64,000 nucleotides of DNA from an uncultured Ruminococcus sp. (GCA_902802985.1 CADCOE010000049.1:1-64000), one strand, 5' to 3'. Positions 46,224 to 54,610 are shown, counted from the first letter of the stretch. Made by a program: numbers and translations. The notes: generated by a model not told the origin, from the sequence alone.

Positions 46224-46763
46224 TTACAATATAATTTCATCTGTATGTATAAAAGTAATATCCACCTCTACCACAAACTGACTCGGACAATTTTCCGAAA
46301 GAACAGTTGTCTGATTAAGAGATGATTTGGTTTCTACCGGAGAATTCGTTAATACGGTTGTCTGGTTTGTTACAGATGAACTGTCCAGAACCATTGTCGA
46401 ATTATTGTCCTCATATTTTTCAAGGACCACTGTTTCAACGAATTGATGGGGAGCAACAGTAATTTTTCCTGTAACAGGTGCATTTTCTTCAATTTTAACA
46501 TTTGTTTTCATCTGTATCCTGCCGGATGGAGAAAACATTCCGTTGACACCTTTTTTTTTCAGATTGTTTTCTAATCGCTGGCTGGTGGACTGTTCCGAAC
46601 GTTCATTAATGGATTTTATTGCTTTTTTGGCAGTAACTCCCGTCAGCAATCCCATTGATTTCGGAATCTTTAAGAAGAAAAATAAAATACACGAAACAAC
46701 CAACATTACTCCACACATAATGATAGAACCGATGGATATATACTGATAGATTTCGTAACTCAT
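46224..46763 (-). CDS. Single-pass membrane protein with four T-x-V-L motifs
   Basis: 179 residues: one N-terminal transmembrane helix (about 9-31), then a basic cytoplasmic linker and a Ser/Thr/Asn-rich tail. The tail carries ETVVL (T111), STMVL (T123), QTTVL (T135) and QTTVL (T152), all threonines with leucine at +3, the spacing preferred by many FHA domains for phosphothreonine peptides. The extreme C terminus (FVVEVDITFIHTDEIIL) is hydrophobic and beta-like. Start ATG overlaps the kinase stop region (shared base 46763). I infer that it is a substrate of the adjacent kinase and a docking partner of the FHA protein. No family recognised. Confidence 0.7.
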   Translation of the reverse strand: MSYEIYQYISIGSIIMCGVMLVVSCILFFFLKIPKSMGLLTGVTAKKAIKSINERSEQSTSQRLENNLKKKGVNGMFSPSGRIQMKTNVKIEENAPVTGKITVAPHQFVETVVLEKYEDNNSTMVLDSSSVTNQTTVLTNSPVETKSSLNQTTVLSENCPSQFVVEVDITFIHTDEIIL

Positions 46764-48505
46764 TATGTATTCTCCCCTTTCATTGCTGTATTGTCGGGAA
46801 TGATGGAATTAATTTTGTTTAACGTTTCATCCAGTTTTTTATTCAGGTTATTTTTTTCATCCGCAGCATATTCATTATCAATTCCGTCTACAACTTTTTT
46901 TAAGTCAGTGATCAACTTGATCAAATCGGATTTTTCGTGTTGTTTTTTCTGACCGTCTTTAACCAACTTAACAAAGCCATCTGTTTCTTCGTAAATAATA
47001 TCATTGATAAATCCAATAATCAAAAGTTGAACATCTTCACCATCAATATTTTTATTATTAATAGCAAAAGCGGTTGGCGTTTTGATAAGGTTTTCTATTT
47101 CTTCTATTTTATCCCAAAGTTCCGAAAATTCTTCATACTGCTTTCCCGTTTGAGGAATGTTCGATGATTTATACTCATCAATCAGTTCCAGACAATCTGA
47201 CATTTCACAAAAAAGTTCTGCCAGCTTATAATCATCTTTTGCTTCCTTAAACCACTTTGCCGAAGCAGTAAATCGGTTTTTTCTCATAGTGGTTTCATTG
47301 GAATACAACATTGCTATTCCTATTTGATAACAAACCTCACTGTATCCTTTAGGGTTTTCACGTTTCAGTTCTTTTAAAACTTCTTCCTTGCCGTTAATAT
47401 TATCCTTTGTGTTAATCCCTGTACGTAGTTGATTGATTTCAGAAATTTCCTCACTGGTCAAACTTTCCTTTTTTAAATATTCTACTAATTCAATATACGC
47501 TTCTGTTCTGGTCGGATCAGTCAGAATAGCATCATAATAATCCTGTGTAGAAGCTGCTTTTGTGATAAGATAGTCGTAATCTTCACTCCGCTGTGCCTGT
47601 GCCGCAAAGCTGCTCCAAACAGCAGTTCCTGCAAACACGAACGTCAACAACACACTCATCGAAAATGTTATCACCCTGCGAATAGCTTTTCTTCTGTTCT
47701 TTTCATCTATTTCATCATAATGCTCCAAAGCATACATCAGTTCAGCACACGACTGATAGCGATCATTGGGATCCCTCTGCGTACATTTCAGGATAATTTT
47801 TTCGAGTCCTCCCGAAAGCATTGGATTGATCTGCCTGATCGGCTTGATTTCATATGGCGGCTCACACGGATTCATTCCCGTTACCAAATGATATAAGGTG
47901 GCTCCAAGACAATAAATATCTGTTCTGGCATCGGTCTGACCCATACCGCCAAATTGTTCAGGAGCAGCATATCCTATGGTACCGAGACAAGTGGTATCTG
48001 CAATGTTTTTTTCTTTATATTCACGTGCTGTACCAAAATCGATCAGGGTAATATTGCCATCCGGTTTGAGCATCAAATTAGCAGGCTTCATATCACGGTA
48101 TATAATCGGAGGCTTTCGAGAATGCAGATAACCCAGAACATCACAAATTTGCTTTGCCCATTCAATGACATACTCCTGCGGCTGTGCTCCGTACTCTTTT
48201 AATGTTTTATCCAACGGATTTCCCTGTATGTAATCCATTACAATCAAAAAAGTATCTTTATCGTCTATCACATCTACAATGCTGGGAAGATTGGGGTGAC
48301 TAAGTTTCTTAAGCATATCTGTTTCTACGATAAGACCTTGTTTCACTACCTCAAAATCCTTGATACCGTCTTTACGTACTTCTTTGATAGCCCATTGTTT
48401 ATTCGCCTTTTCATTCATTGCAAGATAAACAACACTCATACCACCCTGTCCGACTTTATTCAGAATTTTATACTTGCCATCTACAAGTGAACCTATTTCA
48501 AGCAT
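46763..48505 (-). CDS. Membrane Ser/Thr protein kinase without PASTA domains
   Basis: 580 residues. A Hanks-type kinase domain occupies 1-265: glycine loop GQGGMSVVYLA, ATP lysine K41 in AIKEV, catalytic YRDMKPANLM with D138 (the usual HRD is YRD), DFG at 157-159, and the activation segment TTCLGTIGYAAPEQ. One transmembrane helix (about 277-301) follows; the C-terminal 280 residues are helical and TPR-like, rich in EL/KK, not the PASTA repeats of PrkC. The kinase is complete and expected to be active. It lies between the PP2C phosphatase gene (24 nt) and the T-x-V-L protein gene. Confidence 0.93.
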   Translation of the reverse strand: MLEIGSLVDGKYKILNKVGQGGMSVVYLAMNEKANKQWAIKEVRKDGIKDFEVVKQGLIVETDMLKKLSHPNLPSIVDVIDDKDTFLIVMDYIQGNPLDKTLKEYGAQPQEYVIEWAKQICDVLGYLHSRKPPIIYRDMKPANLMLKPDGNITLIDFGTAREYKEKNIADTTCLGTIGYAAPEQFGGMGQTDARTDIYCLGATLYHLVTGMNPCEPPYEIKPIRQINPMLSGGLEKIILKCTQRDPNDRYQSCAELMYALEHYDEIDEKNRRKAIRRVITFSMSVLLTFVFAGTAVWSSFAAQAQRSEDYDYLITKAASTQDYYDAILTDPTRTEAYIELVEYLKKESLTSEEISEINQLRTGINTKDNINGKEEVLKELKRENPKGYSEVCYQIGIAMLYSNETTMRKNRFTASAKWFKEAKDDYKLAELFCEMSDCLELIDEYKSSNIPQTGKQYEEFSELWDKIEEIENLIKTPTAFAINNKNIDGEDVQLLIIGFINDIIYEETDGFVKLVKDGQKKQHEKSDLIKLITDLKKVVDGIDNEYAADEKNNLNKKLDETLNKINSIIPDNTAMKGENT

Positions 48506-48529
48506 AGTAAAATTACCTCAGAATTCAAA

Positions 48530-49297
48530 TTAATATGTTTTTACAAGCAAAGCTGTAATATTATCGGTTTCCTGACGCTGTTTATTCAGTTCTATCAACC
48601 GCTTTGTATTGTTGGTCATCATACCCTGATTGATAAGTTGAGAAGGATTTAGATAATGATAAATTTCTTCCGAGGTAATTTCGTGTCGAAATCCATCCGA
48701 GCAAAGAAGATATACAGCATTTTGTTTGACCCGATTGACAAAGAAATCAGGATATACATTTTCAGATGCACCGATACACTGTAACAATACATTTCTTCTG
48801 CTATCTACCTTTGCCTGCTCCGGGGTCATTCTGCCCAAAGCAATTTCTCGTGCCACAAACGTTTGGTCGTTCGTTAGCTGGACTGTTTTATCATATATTT
48901 CGTATACCCGTGAATCGCCTACATTCATAATATAATATTCTGTTTGAGTCAAAAGCAGTACAGCAGCGGTGGTTCCAAGATTAATTCCCTGCCTTTTGCC
49001 ATAAGCCTTGATCTTTTCATTGATGTCTGTCACGATTTTCTGCCACTCTTCTCGAAGTTGATCCGAATGGATAGGCACAGTACTGAGTATCGGCAATCTG
49101 TTCAATAGCCAGTTTTCAAACGCTTTGATAACCGTTGCACTGGCAACTTCTCCTTTTTCCAGTCCCCCCATACCATCACATACAATCGCAAATACCATAC
49201 GTCCTGTTGGGGTATTCAATACTTTGACACTCAAACTGTCCTGATTGTTTTTTTTTGTTATTCCGACATCAGTACTGGCGGAAACAATAAAATTCAT
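48530..49297 (-). CDS. PP2C-family Ser/Thr phosphatase
   Basis: 255-residue PPM phosphatase. Metal-binding motifs are NQDSLSV, VCDGMGGLEKGEVAS (D41), LLCSDGFRHEI and the final TDNITALLVKTY. No membrane segment, so it is cytosolic, and presumably reverses the action of the kinase encoded next. The intergenic gaps of 24 and 36 nt fit one transcript with the FHA gene upstream. Confidence 0.93.
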   Translation of the reverse strand: MNFIVSASTDVGITKKNNQDSLSVKVLNTPTGRMVFAIVCDGMGGLEKGEVASATVIKAFENWLLNRLPILSTVPIHSDQLREEWQKIVTDINEKIKAYGKRQGINLGTTAAVLLLTQTEYYIMNVGDSRVYEIYDKTVQLTNDQTFVAREIALGRMTPEQAKVDSRRNVLLQCIGASENVYPDFFVNRVKQNAVYLLCSDGFRHEITSEEIYHYLNPSQLINQGMMTNNTKRLIELNKQRQETDNITALLVKTY

Positions 49298-49333
49298 ATA
49301 GATACATTCCTCTCATATCAATCAGACATAGAA

Positions 49334-50833
49334 TTACATCACCAAAAAATCAAATACTTCATTGGCAAGAATAATTTCACTGCCCGAGATCAACGGAACT
49401 TCTTCATTGACAGGAGCCAATCTTCCATTAACATATACATGGTTGGTAGAGTTGGTGTCAACAATATAATATTTTCCGTCTTTTATAATAATATCTGCAT
49501 GTCTGCGGCTGATGGCTGAATTATCAGCAATGAAATAATCCACGTAACTTCTCTCTTTGCCGATATGGAACAAAGGTTTATTGATCGTTACCCTATCTCT
49601 TGTTTTTCTTCTGATAATATATGCAGCCGATGATAATTCAGCAGTATTTCCTGTTAAGACAGTCGTTTCCTCAATATTGGTATTATTATTTTCATATAGC
49701 TGTTGGTAAGCGTTATTCTCGCTTGTTTCAAAAGATGGAGGATAACCAACGTTTCCATTATTAGCATATGAGGAGGAATAATCGTTAGTTGAATTATTTT
49801 GATATGGCTGCTGATCGCTATTATTTTCGCTTGTTCTGAACAATGACGGATAACCGTTGCTGTCAGTACCCTGTTGCGAATACATACCATTATTAACATA
49901 TGATTGGGAATAATCATTAGTTGGATTATTCTGATACGGCTGCTGATTGCTATTATTTTCGCTTGCTCCGAAAAATGATGGATAACCATTACCGTTATTA
50001 CTTGTACCTTGCTGTGGATAGGTAGTATTACTATTCGGATATTGCTGTATGTTATCGTCAGACTGATCGTTTTTATATGGCTGCTGAGAGGTATTGTCGC
50101 TTGCTCCGAAAAATGATGGGGAAACACTGCTATTATCATTAAAATTCTGTGTCGAAATTTCATTTGTCGAAACATCATTCAAATCAGGTTTATATTCAAC
50201 AGTTGTATCTGCTTCTGCTGCCAATTCCGACTGTATGACTTCTTCCTCAATCGATGACTCAGGAATAGAAGGTGCTTCATATATGTCAATCGTGTCAAGA
50301 AATTCTTTGAATTCATCCATAGCAAAAGTATTATTTTCAAGATAATCGGAAAGTTTTTCGGCGTATCCACAGCCTTCATTGACATTATCAAGATGGGCAT
50401 TTTTTAGTATCGTTTGAAATAATATCACTGTATCGGTCTGCGTAGGAGAAATACAAGGCAAACATATCATTGAAATCTCCTCACTGACTTCCTTAACAAA
50501 GATATAATCTATATCAAAAACAATATTTTGAGCTTCTAAACCGTAATCTTCCATATTCATATATGTATTGGCGATTGTTCGAAAGATATTTAAAAAACGT
50601 GTTCGTGTCAAAGTCGTTTGTAAATAATCTGTCAAACTGATAAGGGAAGATATATTGTATGTGGCTAATCGTTTGTTCTCCTCTTCTTGAAATTCAACAG
50701 GTAAAAGACCTTCAATCGTATTATTATTCATCATACCGAGAACCAAACTGTTTTTCTTACACTCTGTCGGTAATGTATAAACTAAGTCATTATGATTATT
50801 TTCAAAAGAAAAATTTTCCTGCACAGTTATCAC
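49334..50833 (-). CDS. FHA-domain protein with DUF6382-like N terminus and Gln/Asn-rich repeats
   Basis: 499 residues in three parts. Residues 1-190 resemble the DUF6382-type domain often found ahead of FHA domains in Clostridia (pseudokinase-like, identification from memory). Residues 236-388 are low-complexity Gln/Asn/Ser/Tyr-rich imperfect tandem repeats. Residues 401-499 are an FHA domain: KPLFHIGKERSYVDY, SAISRRHADI (S442, H445) and NSTNHVYVNGR. Just before it lies EETTVLTGN (388-396), reminiscent of the ETT motif ahead of the FHA domain in GarA/OdhI, where the phosphorylated threonine is bound intramolecularly. No signal peptide. Probable phosphothreonine reader of the circuit. Confidence 0.85.
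   Translation of the reverse strand: MITVQENFSFENNHNDLVYTLPTECKKNSLVLGMMNNNTIEGLLPVEFQEEENKRLATYNISSLISLTDYLQTTLTRTRFLNIFRTIANTYMNMEDYGLEAQNIVFDIDYIFVKEVSEEISMICLPCISPTQTDTVILFQTILKNAHLDNVNEGCGYAEKLSDYLENNTFAMDEFKEFLDTIDIYEAPSIPESSIEEEVIQSELAAEADTTVEYKPDLNDVSTNEISTQNFNDNSSVSPSFFGASDNTSQQPYKNDQSDDNIQQYPNSNTTYPQQGTSNNGNGYPSFFGASENNSNQQPYQNNPTNDYSQSYVNNGMYSQQGTDSNGYPSLFRTSENNSDQQPYQNNSTNDYSSSYANNGNVGYPPSFETSENNAYQQLYENNNTNIEETTVLTGNTAELSSAAYIIRRKTRDRVTINKPLFHIGKERSYVDYFIADNSAISRRHADIIIKDGKYYIVDTNSTNHVYVNGRLAPVNEEVPLISGSEIILANEVFDFLVM
49670..50128 (-). repeat. Imperfect tandem repeats coding Gln/Asn-rich linker
   Basis: Four units starting with (Y/S)PSFFGASEN-type sequence at residues 238, 284, 328 and 364 of the FHA protein (periods 46, 44 and 36 residues), each followed by QQPYQN and NDYSxSYxNNG. 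DNA similarity between units is visible, so copy number may vary between strains. Confidence 0.75.
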
Positions 50834-50842
50834 TCCTTTGAT

Positions 50843-51874
50843 TTACGCAAATGTGTCAAATACAGCCATACCTGATACTCTGTCCAATAATTGTTCAAAA
50901 GTATCCATTTTAAACTGAGGTATTCCACCGACATTCTTTATGTCATCTCTTTCTATAATGCTGCTTGCCGCATTGTCAAAACGATTATATAAAACATAGG
51001 TTTTGTTGGAAAGCGTTTGACCATATTTGGAAAGATGAATATACTTCATCACGGTAAGCAGTTTTGCATTGGAAATCGACGAACCATCACTTACAAGAAT
51101 AAAACTATCTGAATGGTTGTAAAACAACATTGCCTCTTTGCTGATACTACACTCCGCATCAATGACAATATAATCATATATTTCCAATGAAGCGATTGTT
51201 CTAACAACTAAATCATAATCAGATATGGTAATCGTATCATCATTAGCATCTAAAGAAGAATAAATACATACTTTGCTTTGATCTTCCGCTTCAGAACCTA
51301 CCAGTTTCGCTATGGTTTCTTCTGTATTGTTTTTCAGCCCTGCCACAATATCCTCTATTTTGAGATCACTTTCAGCCGAGAAAAAATATTCCGTCGAATG
51401 AATTTTTTCAAAATTGAGATATAGCACATTTTTTCCTTTACTTGCAAAATGAACAGCACAAGATGCAGCTGCTGTTGAGGAACCTGTACCGCCGCCTGCT
51501 GAAGCAAATATGACCGTTTTTGGTGCAGCCGGTGGCTGATTGACCAAATCTTGATACAATTGGCTTATTTCATCAAAAATAGCGCTGACTTTTTGATATT
51601 TACAGATCGCTTTTTTGCCGTTAACGATCTGTTTTTCTGCTGAATCCGTCAAAAACGCAAAAGCACACTTTTTGGGAATGGATCTGCTGGAAATATCGAA
51701 TTGATCACCAGCAAGAAATACATTGATTTCCTCTTTTCTGAGAGAAGCGATTGCTTCATTGCAATCATCAACAGAAAAGACCTGCAATTCTTCGGGATAC
51801 TTTTTAGAGAGCAATGCAGGAATTTTTTTAAGATAATCGAAATCATCCTCTAAGATCAATACTTTTATTTTCAT
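50843..51874 (-). CDS. CpaE/TadZ-like ParA-family ATPase with degenerate P-loop
   Basis: 343 residues: a receiver-like N-terminal domain (1-110, MKIKVLILEDDF, without a clear phosphoacceptor pattern) and a ParA/MinD-like domain. The deviant Walker A reads ASAGGGTGSST (124-134), so the usual KGGxGKST lysines are replaced by A126 and S132. Switch-like segments DYDLVVRTI and YDYIVIDAECSIS are kept. TadZ/CpaE proteins place pilus machinery at cell sites and often have weak P-loops. No other tad genes follow; instead it leads the FHA-phosphatase-kinase-adhesin operon, so I infer it positions that system. Confidence 0.8.
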   Translation of the reverse strand: MKIKVLILEDDFDYLKKIPALLSKKYPEELQVFSVDDCNEAIASLRKEEINVFLAGDQFDISSRSIPKKCAFAFLTDSAEKQIVNGKKAICKYQKVSAIFDEISQLYQDLVNQPPAAPKTVIFASAGGGTGSSTAAASCAVHFASKGKNVLYLNFEKIHSTEYFFSAESDLKIEDIVAGLKNNTEETIAKLVGSEAEDQSKVCIYSSLDANDDTITISDYDLVVRTIASLEIYDYIVIDAECSISKEAMLFYNHSDSFILVSDGSSISNAKLLTVMKYIHLSKYGQTLSNKTYVLYNRFDNAASSIIERDDIKNVGGIPQFKMDTFEQLLDRVSGMAVFDTFA

Positions 51875-51973
51875 TTTTACGCCCTACTTCCTATATTTGA
51901 TATTCAAAAATTTTACCAACAAAAAACAATTTATCACTTTATTATCTATAATTTTATCTAATACACTACAATT

Positions 51974-52003
51974 ATTATATATCATACATAACAAGTGTGT
52001 CAA
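51974..52003 (-). promoter_or_regulatory. Promoter of the kinase/FHA/adhesin operon
   Basis: Minus strand TTGACA (51998-52003), 18-bp spacer, TATAAT (51974-51979); both hexamers are perfect. The 5' untranslated region would be about 93 nt. No other promoter of this quality was seen before 35646. Confidence 0.7.
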
Positions 52004-52093
52004 TCATTAGATTTCTTTTTGTAAGATTAATATTGATTTTTTAATAAAATATTTTCGATTTACAATTATTATTGATACCCACATGTACAATAA

Positions 52094-52128
52094 AAACGCA
52101 GCGATACGGTTATAGCATCGCTGCGTTT
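52094..52128 (-). terminator. Terminator of the Ig-like protein gene
   Basis: A perfect 12-bp stem AAACGCAGCGAT / ATCGCTGCGTTT followed by TTTTTATT on the minus strand, directly after the stop at 52133. Confidence 0.88.
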
Positions 52129-52132
52129 CGGA

Positions 52133-53110
52133 TCATTCTACTGTAAGCTTTAAATATTGTTTAGTGTTTTTATCCTTACCGTTTCTAATGGAGATACAGA
52201 TACTGTAATTTCCCTTTTGTTCGGGGGTAAACTCAAATTGGGACAATCCCTTCTTTCTTTCAAGAAGTGTCCACTTGTTCTCAGTGATTTTTCTAATGAA
52301 GTACTTAAAAACAAAATCAGAAACATCCTCTTCCATTTCTGTTATGATAGTAACAGGCTCTGAAAGCGCTATTGTATCAGCGGAAAGGCGACAGTTCGCA
52401 TCGAGTGTAGACTGAACCGTAAACGGCAGTTGTTTTTCTGCAATATTGTCTTCAGCATCTTTGATTTTTACGTTAATGATGTAATCGGTAATAAACATTG
52501 GTTTATAAGTAATGCTGCTTTCTTCACTGAAATCTGAAATTGTTTTCCAATTTTTAATATCATCGTGCTTAACATAATAGGCATAACGATACGGTGCAAC
52601 ACCGCCCTCCGCTAATGCAGTTACTGTAAGTTCTTCGGTATAATTTACTACATCCGTGGAAAGCTTTGATGTATTAATAAAATGATTGGTAATAGTGAAC
52701 GGAATATTCATTGCTCCTGTAAAATTGCCTTGAAATATCAGTTTAGCAGAAGCATTGCCTGGCTTAATGTTATCGGCATATTCAACATTGTAATCGATGC
52801 CTTCTTGAAGTGTTATTTCTCCAAATTTCACAGCAATATGCATTTCGTGCGGCTTACCGTCATATTCAAATTCTGTGTTATCCGCAAAAAACGAAAGAGA
52901 TTTGGCAGGCACAGGTTCTATTTTGAATGTATTTTCTACGGTACCGTTAAACTTTCCCTTGCCGTAGATTGTTACATGTGCCGTACCAACATTGATATTG
53001 TCCGTCATTTCAACAGCAAAATCAACGTCCTGTTCAAGCTGCTGATCGCCTATTTTCAGCGAAATCTTTGGAACAATCGGTTTTCCTGTATACAAATACG
53101 AATTATTCAT
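52133..53110 (-). CDS. Ig-like/MBG repeat protein without a signal peptide
   Basis: 325 residues. The N-terminal half has two repeats of the YTGKPIVPKISLKIG...GTAHVTIYGKGKFNGT kind (about 3-75 and 82-155), usual on secreted surface proteins. The C-terminal half has two Tyr-rich Ig-like units (about 160-245 and 248-325) with FVFKYFIRK and YRYAYYVKH motifs. ATG 53110 (MNNSYLYTG) has GGAGG 6-7 nt upstream, so the protein starts directly in the first repeat with no leader; a start at 53140 would not make a signal peptide either. It has its own promoter and terminator. Either it is exported by another route or is a clipped relic; related units recur at the right edge. Confidence 0.75.
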   Translation of the reverse strand: MNNSYLYTGKPIVPKISLKIGDQQLEQDVDFAVEMTDNINVGTAHVTIYGKGKFNGTVENTFKIEPVPAKSLSFFADNTEFEYDGKPHEMHIAVKFGEITLQEGIDYNVEYADNIKPGNASAKLIFQGNFTGAMNIPFTITNHFINTSKLSTDVVNYTEELTVTALAEGGVAPYRYAYYVKHDDIKNWKTISDFSEESSITYKPMFITDYIINVKIKDAEDNIAEKQLPFTVQSTLDANCRLSADTIALSEPVTIITEMEEDVSDFVFKYFIRKITENKWTLLERKKGLSQFEFTPEQKGNYSICISIRNGKDKNTKQYLKLTVE

Positions 53111-53139
53111 AATAAGCCTCCAAAAATATTTCTGCAACA

Positions 53140-53168
53140 ATTATAGCATACTTTTAGCCGATTGTCAC
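53140..53168 (-). promoter_or_regulatory. Promoter of the leaderless Ig-like gene
   Basis: Minus strand GTGACA (53163-53168), 17-bp spacer, TATAAT (53140-53145). Confidence 0.6.
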
Positions 53169-53209
53169 TACATTTTTCCTTTTTCGTCGAAATCGGCGGT
53201 TGTCAGATA

Positions 53210-53911
53210 CTATTCCACACATTCCAGAGCAATTCTTATCATATCATTAAAGGTCGTCTGTCTTTCTTCGGCAGAACAGGATTCTCCAGTCAGTGGACAA
53301 TCAGAAATGGTACAGATACACAATGCCTTTTTGCCTGTTCTAGCAGCATTAAAATACAATGCCGCACTTTCCATTTCTATTGCAAGTATACCAAGTTTTT
53401 TCCACTGTTCCAAAGAATTGGCGTCATCATAGAAAGTATCAGAACAGAATACACTGCCAACACTAACCGTTTTTCCGTATTGCCGTGCCTTATCATCTGC
53501 TTTCTTTAGTAATGCGTAATCTGCTGTCGGAGCAGGCGTTCCCGGTAAACGGTACTGGGCAGCAAAATTGGAATTAGTGGCACTTGACATTACCAACACT
53601 ACATCTCTGAGCTTTAATTTTTCACTAATTGCTCCTGCTGTACCAATACGAATAATGTTGTCTACATCAAAAAAGCGAAAAAGTTCATAGGAATATATGC
53701 CCATTGACGGTATACCCATTCCGCTTGCCATCACGGAAACTCGCTTTCCGTGATAAGATCCTGTATACCCCAGCATTCCTCGTACTTCATTAACAAGCCT
53801 GGTATCTGTAAGGTAATTTTCAGCGATATATTTTGCTCTGAGAGGGTCTCCCGGCATTAACACAGTTTTGGCAAAATCACCCTTTTTCGCTCCGATATGC
53901 GGTGTTGACAT
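53210..53911 (-). CDS. deoD: Purine-nucleoside phosphorylase, DeoD type
   Basis: Hexameric purine salvage enzyme, 233 residues. It opens MSTPHIGAKKGDFAKTVL, then MPGDPLRAKYIA, the phosphate-binding RIGTAGAI and the nucleoside-site IEMESAALYFNA, with the catalytic aspartate in TISDCPLTGE. AAGGAGG is 7 nt before ATG 53911. It lies 36 nt after the LUD-domain gene, likely as its operon partner. Confidence 0.95.
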   Translation of the reverse strand: MSTPHIGAKKGDFAKTVLMPGDPLRAKYIAENYLTDTRLVNEVRGMLGYTGSYHGKRVSVMASGMGIPSMGIYSYELFRFFDVDNIIRIGTAGAISEKLKLRDVVLVMSSATNSNFAAQYRLPGTPAPTADYALLKKADDKARQYGKTVSVGSVFCSDTFYDDANSLEQWKKLGILAIEMESAALYFNAARTGKKALCICTISDCPLTGESCSAEERQTTFNDMIRIALECVE

Positions 53912-53947
53912 AAAACAACCTCCTTATATTTTTCGTTTTGATGTTAA

Positions 53948-54610
53948 TTAATATCCCAGTTTTTCTCCTACTATAATCACCTTAATACGATCTTTATGAC
54001 GCTGTTGTGCAATAACCGTATAACTACAGCAAATTCGCTGTTCACTTCGACACCCATCACACATTAAACTGTCTTTCTTTTGAAAAGATACACACTTTCC
54101 TGTTTTGGCACAATAAGTATCACAGTTTAAACGCTGTGTGTTTTGAGGAGCGGCAATACACTTCACTCTGGTAATCGCTGTATTCAAATCCGACACAATT
54201 TTATTATAGCCTGCAATAACGATGACACTTTTTGGTCCATAAATCATAGCTGCTACCCGGTTGGAATTACCGTCAACGTTATACAGTTCTCCATTTTCTG
54301 TGATCGCATTGGAACTTGTAAAGTAAACATCCGATGTAAATGCCTTAAGATAAATTTCCTGTACCTGCTCTCTTGTCAGTCCGGGAGCATTTCTGTCAAG
54401 ATAACAGTAGTCTCCGCCGGAAAGCAATTTTGTGATGCCCGTCTGTGCCAACGTTACAGAACCGCCATGAGTTACAATATCGCCTTTATTAATGAGTGTT
54501 CTTACAAGATCGGGCACTTCTTCTGCTGTTGCACAAAAATATGCCTGCATATTATTTTTTCTCAGTGCCTCCAAAGTTTTGTTAACGGTGGACATATGCA
54601 TTTCCGACAT
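53948..54610 (-). CDS. LUD-domain protein (LutC/DUF162-like)
   Basis: 220 residues. The core (RKNNMQAYFCATAEEV; KGDIVTHGGSVTLAQTGI; MIYGPKSVIVIAGYNKIVSDL) is the LUD domain found in LutC and in stand-alone anaerobic proteins. The C terminus adds a cysteine-rich segment (CDTYCAKTGKC, MCDGCRSEQRICCSY), suggesting metal or cluster binding. LutA and LutB are absent, so it is the solo kind with unknown substrate. ATG 54610 is preferred (AAAGGA 8-9 nt upstream) over 54640. Confidence 0.8.
   Translation of the reverse strand: MSEMHMSTVNKTLEALRKNNMQAYFCATAEEVPDLVRTLINKGDIVTHGGSVTLAQTGITKLLSGGDYCYLDRNAPGLTREQVQEIYLKAFTSDVYFTSSNAITENGELYNVDGNSNRVAAMIYGPKSVIVIAGYNKIVSDLNTAITRVKCIAAPQNTQRLNCDTYCAKTGKCVSFQKKDSLMCDGCRSEQRICCSYTVIAQQRHKDRIKVIIVGEKLGY

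Noticed and set aside
35646-51874. Interpretation as a type VII secretion or Tad pilus locus
   Set aside because: No EssC/FtsK-type ATPase, WXG100 protein, CpaF, TadB/TadC, prepilin or prepilin peptidase gene is present between 35 kb and 54 kb.
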